From an uncultured Oscillospiraceae bacterium (GTDB taxonomy: Bacteria; Bacillota; Clostridia; Oscillospirales; Acutalibacteraceae), in contig CABQAA010000052.1 in assembly GCA_902461995.1 (NCBI GenBank), positions 1-10,269 on the forward strand: DNA of 10,269 nt, given 5' to 3'. Positions within the stretch are counted from its first letter, which is position 1. Each line of letters starts with the position of its first letter. The translations under genes were made by a program, and so were the position numbers. This document shows, piece by piece, positions 7,038-10,269 of the stretch. The notes below the pieces were generated by a model. The model saw only the letters and a list, made by a program, of their open reading frames with translations. It was not told the DNA's origin and searched no databases.

Positions 7038-10000
7038 TTACATTTCAAACAGATTCATCTGACTGGTTGTGGGCAGAGCACTGAGAACCCCGAGCTGGCG
7101 CAGGGATTCCACAACCGCCTTGGTGATGCCGGAACGGTTCTGCAGATCGTCGCAGGAGATATAAGGCCCCGCCTCCCTGGCCTCCATCATAGACTGAGCC
7201 GCGGCGCCGCCGAGACCCTTGACGGAGCTGAAAGGCAGCCGAATTTTGCCGTCCTCCAGAACGAATTTATAGGAATGAGATTTGTAGAGGTCCACCGGCA
7301 AATATTCGATGCCGCGCTGCATGGACTCATAGATAACGTGGAGCGTTTCCGCCTGGGACTGTTCCTTGGCCGTGGCTTCCTTGCCTTTTTGGCGCAGGGT
7401 ATCCATCAGCTGCTTGACGCCGTTTTTGCCCTTGGAAACCGGCTCGGCGTCAAAATCTTCTCCGCGTCCGGTGAAATAAGCAGCGTAATACGCGGCAGGC
7501 TGATGCACTTTGTACCAGGCGACCCGCAAAGCGGCGATGATATAGGCCGCGGCGTGGGCCTTCGGGAACATGTACTTGATTTTCATGCAGGAGTCCTTAT
7601 ACCAGTCGGGCACACCGTGCTCCTTCATGGCGGCAAAATGCTCTTCGGTGAGCAGCTTGGTCGCGTTGCCTTTCCGGACGATCTCCATAATTTTGAACGC
7701 CATCTTGGGTTCCAGACCCTTATGCATGAGGTAGGTCATGATGCTGTCCCGTGTTCCGATAACGTTGGAGATGGTGCAGGTGCCGTTTTTGATCAGTTCC
7801 TGCGCGTTGCCCAGCCACACGTCGGTTCCATGGGACAGACCCGAAATCTGAAGCAGGTCTGTAAAGGTTTTTGGCTTGCATTCGAGCAGCATCTGCCGGA
7901 CGAACGGAGTGCCCATTTCCGGGATCGACAGGGTACCGTTCTCGCATTCGATCTGCTCCGCCGTGACGCCGAGCGGTTCGGGCGAAGTGAAAAGCTTGTA
8001 GACCTCGGGATCCGACATATTAACCTCAGTCACGGGGATACCGGTATATTCCTCGAGATATTTATAGATAGTCGGAATGACATGCCCCAGGTTATCGAGT
8101 TTCAAAATGGTGTCATGGATGGAATGGAAATCGAAGTGGGTGGTGATGATGTCCGAATTTGGGTCGTCCGCCGGATGCTGAACCGGACAGAAATCCTCCG
8201 CCTCGTAGTCGTTCGGCACGACGACCATGCCGCCGGGATGCTGGCCGGTGGTCCGCTTGATGCCGGTACAGCCGGCCGTCAGCCGGTTGATTTCGGCGTT
8301 GCTGTAGACGAGTCCGCGTTCCTCGGCGTATTTTTTCACATAGCCGAACGCGGTTTTATCCGCGACGGTCGAAATGGTGCCGGCCTTGAACACGTGATCG
8401 CTGCCGAAGAGCGATTCCGTGTATTTATGCGCTCTGAGCTGGTATTCGCTCGCGAAGTTCAGATCGATATCGGGGGCTTTATCGCCGTCGAAGCCCAGGA
8501 AGGTTTCAAACGGGATCTCATGTCCGTCCCGGGAGAGCGGCTCGCCGCAGACGGGACAGACCTTATCGGGCAGATCAAAGCCGGAACCCACCGAACCGTC
8601 GGTGAAGAATTCCGAATAATGGCATTTCTTGCAGAGATAATGAGGGGCCAGGGGGTTGACCTCCGAAATCCCCGCCATATAGGCGACGAAGGAGGAGCCG
8701 ACCGATCCCCGGGACCCGACCAGATACCCGTTTTCCACCGAGTTCTGGACAAGCTTCTGCGCGATCATATAGAGCACGGAGAATCCGTGCTTGACGATGG
8801 AGGTGAGCTCCCGGTCCAGCCGGGCGGACACGATCTCGGGAACGGGATCACCGTACAGCTCACGGGCGCGGTTCCAGGTGATCTCCTGAATCTGCTCCTC
8901 CGCCCCGTCGATGTGGGGCGGGAACGTTCCCTCCGGAATCGGGCGGTAATTCTCGATCCTGTCCGCGATGCGGCCGGGGTTCTCAATGACCACCTCACGG
9001 GCCTTTTCCGGTCCGAGATAGTCGAATTCCGCGAGCATTTCCTCGGTGGTACGCAGATAGAGGGGGGCTTGCTGGTCGGCGTCGCCGAAGCCCTGCCCGG
9101 CCTGGAGGATCCTCCGGTAGATTTCGTCCTCGGGATCCATGAAATGGACGTCCCCCGTCGCACAGACCGGAATCTTCAGTTTTTCGCCCAAGCGGATGAT
9201 GGTGCGGTTGAACTCCCGGAGCTGCTCTTCGCTCTGCACCATGCCCTCGCGCAGCATGAACAGGTTGTTCCCGAGCGGCTGAATCTCCAGGAAATCATAA
9301 AATTTCGCAATATCGCACAGTTCGCCCCAGGGCTTGCCGTCAAAGATCGCGCGGAAAAGCTCGCCCTGTTCGCAGGCGCTGCCCACGATTAGGCCCTCCC
9401 GATACTCCATCAGCTTGGTTTTGGTGATCCGGGGCTTTTTATAGAAATTGTGCAGGTGGCTCCAGGAAATCAGTTTGTATAGGTTCTTGAGGCCCTTCAG
9501 ATCCTTAGCCATCAGGATCAGATGATAAGGCCGTGTTTTTTTATTATCAGCCCCAGCCAGCAGCGTGTTGATGCCGTCCACCGAAGCGATGCCCTTTTCC
9601 TCTTTCATGTCGGCGGACAGGTGAATGAAGATATCGGCGAGCACCTTCGCATCGTCGCAGGCGCGGTGATGGTTGAAGGGCTCGAGTTTGAGATGATTCG
9701 CTACCGTATCCAGCTTGTGATTCTTGAGATGCGGATAGAGGGCCCGGCAGATCGGCACCGTGTCGATAGAGGTAAAGGGATAGGACAGCCCGGTCCGGGC
9801 GGCGGCGGCCCGGATAAAGCTCGTGTCAAAAGGCGCGTTGTGCGCGACGAGAATGCGGACATCCCCGCAGAACGCGTAAAATTGCTCGAGCGCCTCTTTT
9901 TCACATGGCGCATCCTTCACCATATCGTCGGTGATGCCGGTCAGTTCGGTGATTTTCGGCGGAATCGGCTTTTCCGGATTGACAAAGATATCGAAGCTGT

Positions 10001-10269
10001 CCGTGACTTCCCCGTTTTTCATCCGGACGGCGCCGATTTCCGTGATCCGCTCAGTTTGCGCGCCGAGGCCGGTGGTCTCGATATCGAAAACGATGAATTC
10101 GCCGTCGAGTCCTTCGTTGGCCGCCCCTTCCACCACCGGAATGAGGTCGTTGACGTAATAGGCTTCAACGCCGTAGAGAATTTTGATCTCTTTCCCCTGT
10201 TTTTTGAGCTTGGCCGCCGCGTTCATCGCTTCGGGGAAGGCCTGTACCACGCCGTGATCGGTGATGGCG
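7038..10269 (-). CDS. polC: DNA polymerase III alpha subunit, Gram-positive PolC type (5' end outside window)
   Basis: PolC is the replicative DNA polymerase of Firmicutes with built-in 3'-5' proofreading. About 1,076 C-terminal residues are visible. With a usual length near 1,430, the N-terminal and OB domains lie outside. Reading enters in the PHP domain at AITDHGVVQAF, so the GTG at 10250 is internal and not a start. The exonuclease inserted in PHP spans about 10103-9620: FDIETTG, HNAPFD and HHRACDDA give the DEDDh residues. PHP then resumes. The polymerase core has a zinc finger (YLCKKC at 8639-8622 and CPVC at 8558-8547), palm PDIDLNF with two Asp at 8471-8463, and the third catalytic Asp in LKLDNLGH at 8096-8094. 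SGLSHGTDVWLGN and IKYMFPKAHAAAY are fingers motifs. The C terminus ends QMNLFEM, a sliding-clamp binding motif. One departure is LGHVIPT where Bacillus has LGHDDPT. The gene appears intact. Confidence 0.97.
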   Translation of the reverse strand, partial: AITDHGVVQAFPEAMNAAAKLKKQGKEIKILYGVEAYYVNDLIPVVEGAANEGLDGEFIVFDIETTGLGAQTERITEIGAVRMKNGEVTDSFDIFVNPEKPIPPKITELTGITDDMVKDAPCEKEALEQFYAFCGDVRILVAHNAPFDTSFIRAAAARTGLSYPFTSIDTVPICRALYPHLKNHKLDTVANHLKLEPFNHHRACDDAKVLADIFIHLSADMKEEKGIASVDGINTLLAGADNKKTRPYHLILMAKDLKGLKNLYKLISWSHLHNFYKKPRITKTKLMEYREGLIVGSACEQGELFRAIFDGKPWGELCDIAKFYDFLEIQPLGNNLFMLREGMVQSEEQLREFNRTIIRLGEKLKIPVCATGDVHFMDPEDEIYRRILQAGQGFGDADQQAPLYLRTTEEMLAEFDYLGPEKAREVVIENPGRIADRIENYRPIPEGTFPPHIDGAEEQIQEITWNRARELYGDPVPEIVSARLDRELTSIVKHGFSVLYMIAQKLVQNSVENGYLVGSRGSVGSSFVAYMAGISEVNPLAPHYLCKKCHYSEFFTDGSVGSGFDLPDKVCPVCGEPLSRDGHEIPFETFLGFDGDKAPDIDLNFASEYQLRAHKYTESLFGSDHVFKAGTISTVADKTAFGYVKKYAEERGLVYSNAEINRLTAGCTGIKRTTGQHPGGMVVVPNDYEAEDFCPVQHPADDPNSDIITTHFDFHSIHDTILKLDNLGHVIPTIYKYLEEYTGIPVTEVNMSDPEVYKLFTSPEPLGVTAEQIECENGTLSIPEMGTPFVRQMLLECKPKTFTDLLQISGLSHGTDVWLGNAQELIKNGTCTISNVIGTRDSIMTYLMHKGLEPKMAFKIMEIVRKGNATKLLTEEHFAAMKEHGVPDWYKDSCMKIKYMFPKAHAAAYIIAALRVAWYKVHQPAAYYAAYFTGRGEDFDAEPVSKGKNGVKQLMDTLRQKGKEATAKEQSQAETLHVIYESMQRGIEYLPVDLYKSHSYKFVLEDGKIRLPFSSVKGLGGAAAQSMMEAREAGPYISCDDLQNRSGITKAVVESLRQLGVLSALPTTSQMNLFEM

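Noticed and set aside
7275..9392. A 705-codon open frame on the plus strand.
   Set aside because: It is exactly antisense to the polC core, whose motifs are intact. The frame has no recognisable domain and is a shadow caused by G+C-rich third codon positions.
10248..10250. GTG as a start codon giving a 1,070-residue polymerase.
   Set aside because: The frame stays open upstream to the window edge and encodes AITDHG, the conserved PHP segment, so the GTG is an internal Val codon.

Overview
The window looks like a chromosomal segment of a Firmicute, most likely a Clostridia lineage with fairly high G+C. This rests on three things: a PolC-type DNA polymerase III alpha subunit, a short-form HisG paired with HisZ, and good Shine-Dalgarno sites before nearly every gene. 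Every gene I can support is on the minus strand, so transcription runs from right to left. The large plus-strand open frames are shadows of these genes. No mobile element, RNA gene, CRISPR array or long non-coding stretch is visible. The largest gap between genes is 85 nt.

Right part (10269 to 6571): polC enters the window truncated at its 5' end and runs to its natural stop. After 20 nt comes a small five-helix EamA/DMT-type membrane protein. The last codon of that gene lies inside a near-consensus sigma-A promoter (TTGACA, 17 nt, TATCAT with an extended -10 TG), which faces the histidine genes. An imperfect palindrome covers the -10 box and is a candidate operator. The predicted leader is only about 54 nt, too short for a T-box or a classical attenuator.

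Left part (6485 to 1): a compact histidine operon, hisZ-hisG-hisD-hisC-hisB-(hisA::hisI)-hisE, followed after 9 nt by the start of a metallo-beta-lactamase-fold hydrolase that leaves the window. The genes cover step 1 (HisZ+HisG), step 2 (HisE), steps 3 and 4 (HisI and HisA), step 6 (HisB), step 7 (HisC) and steps 9 and 10 (HisD). The histidinol-phosphate phosphatase is absent, which is common because it is often unlinked in Firmicutes.

The unusual point is that hisA and hisI form one 352-codon reading frame, while hisH and hisF, the two subunits of imidazole-glycerol-phosphate synthase (step 5), are both missing from the operon. The fusion joins two consecutive reactions. Its linker contains seven T residues in the phase of a -1 slippery heptamer, with an immediate TGA in the -1 frame, so a HisA-only product could also be made.
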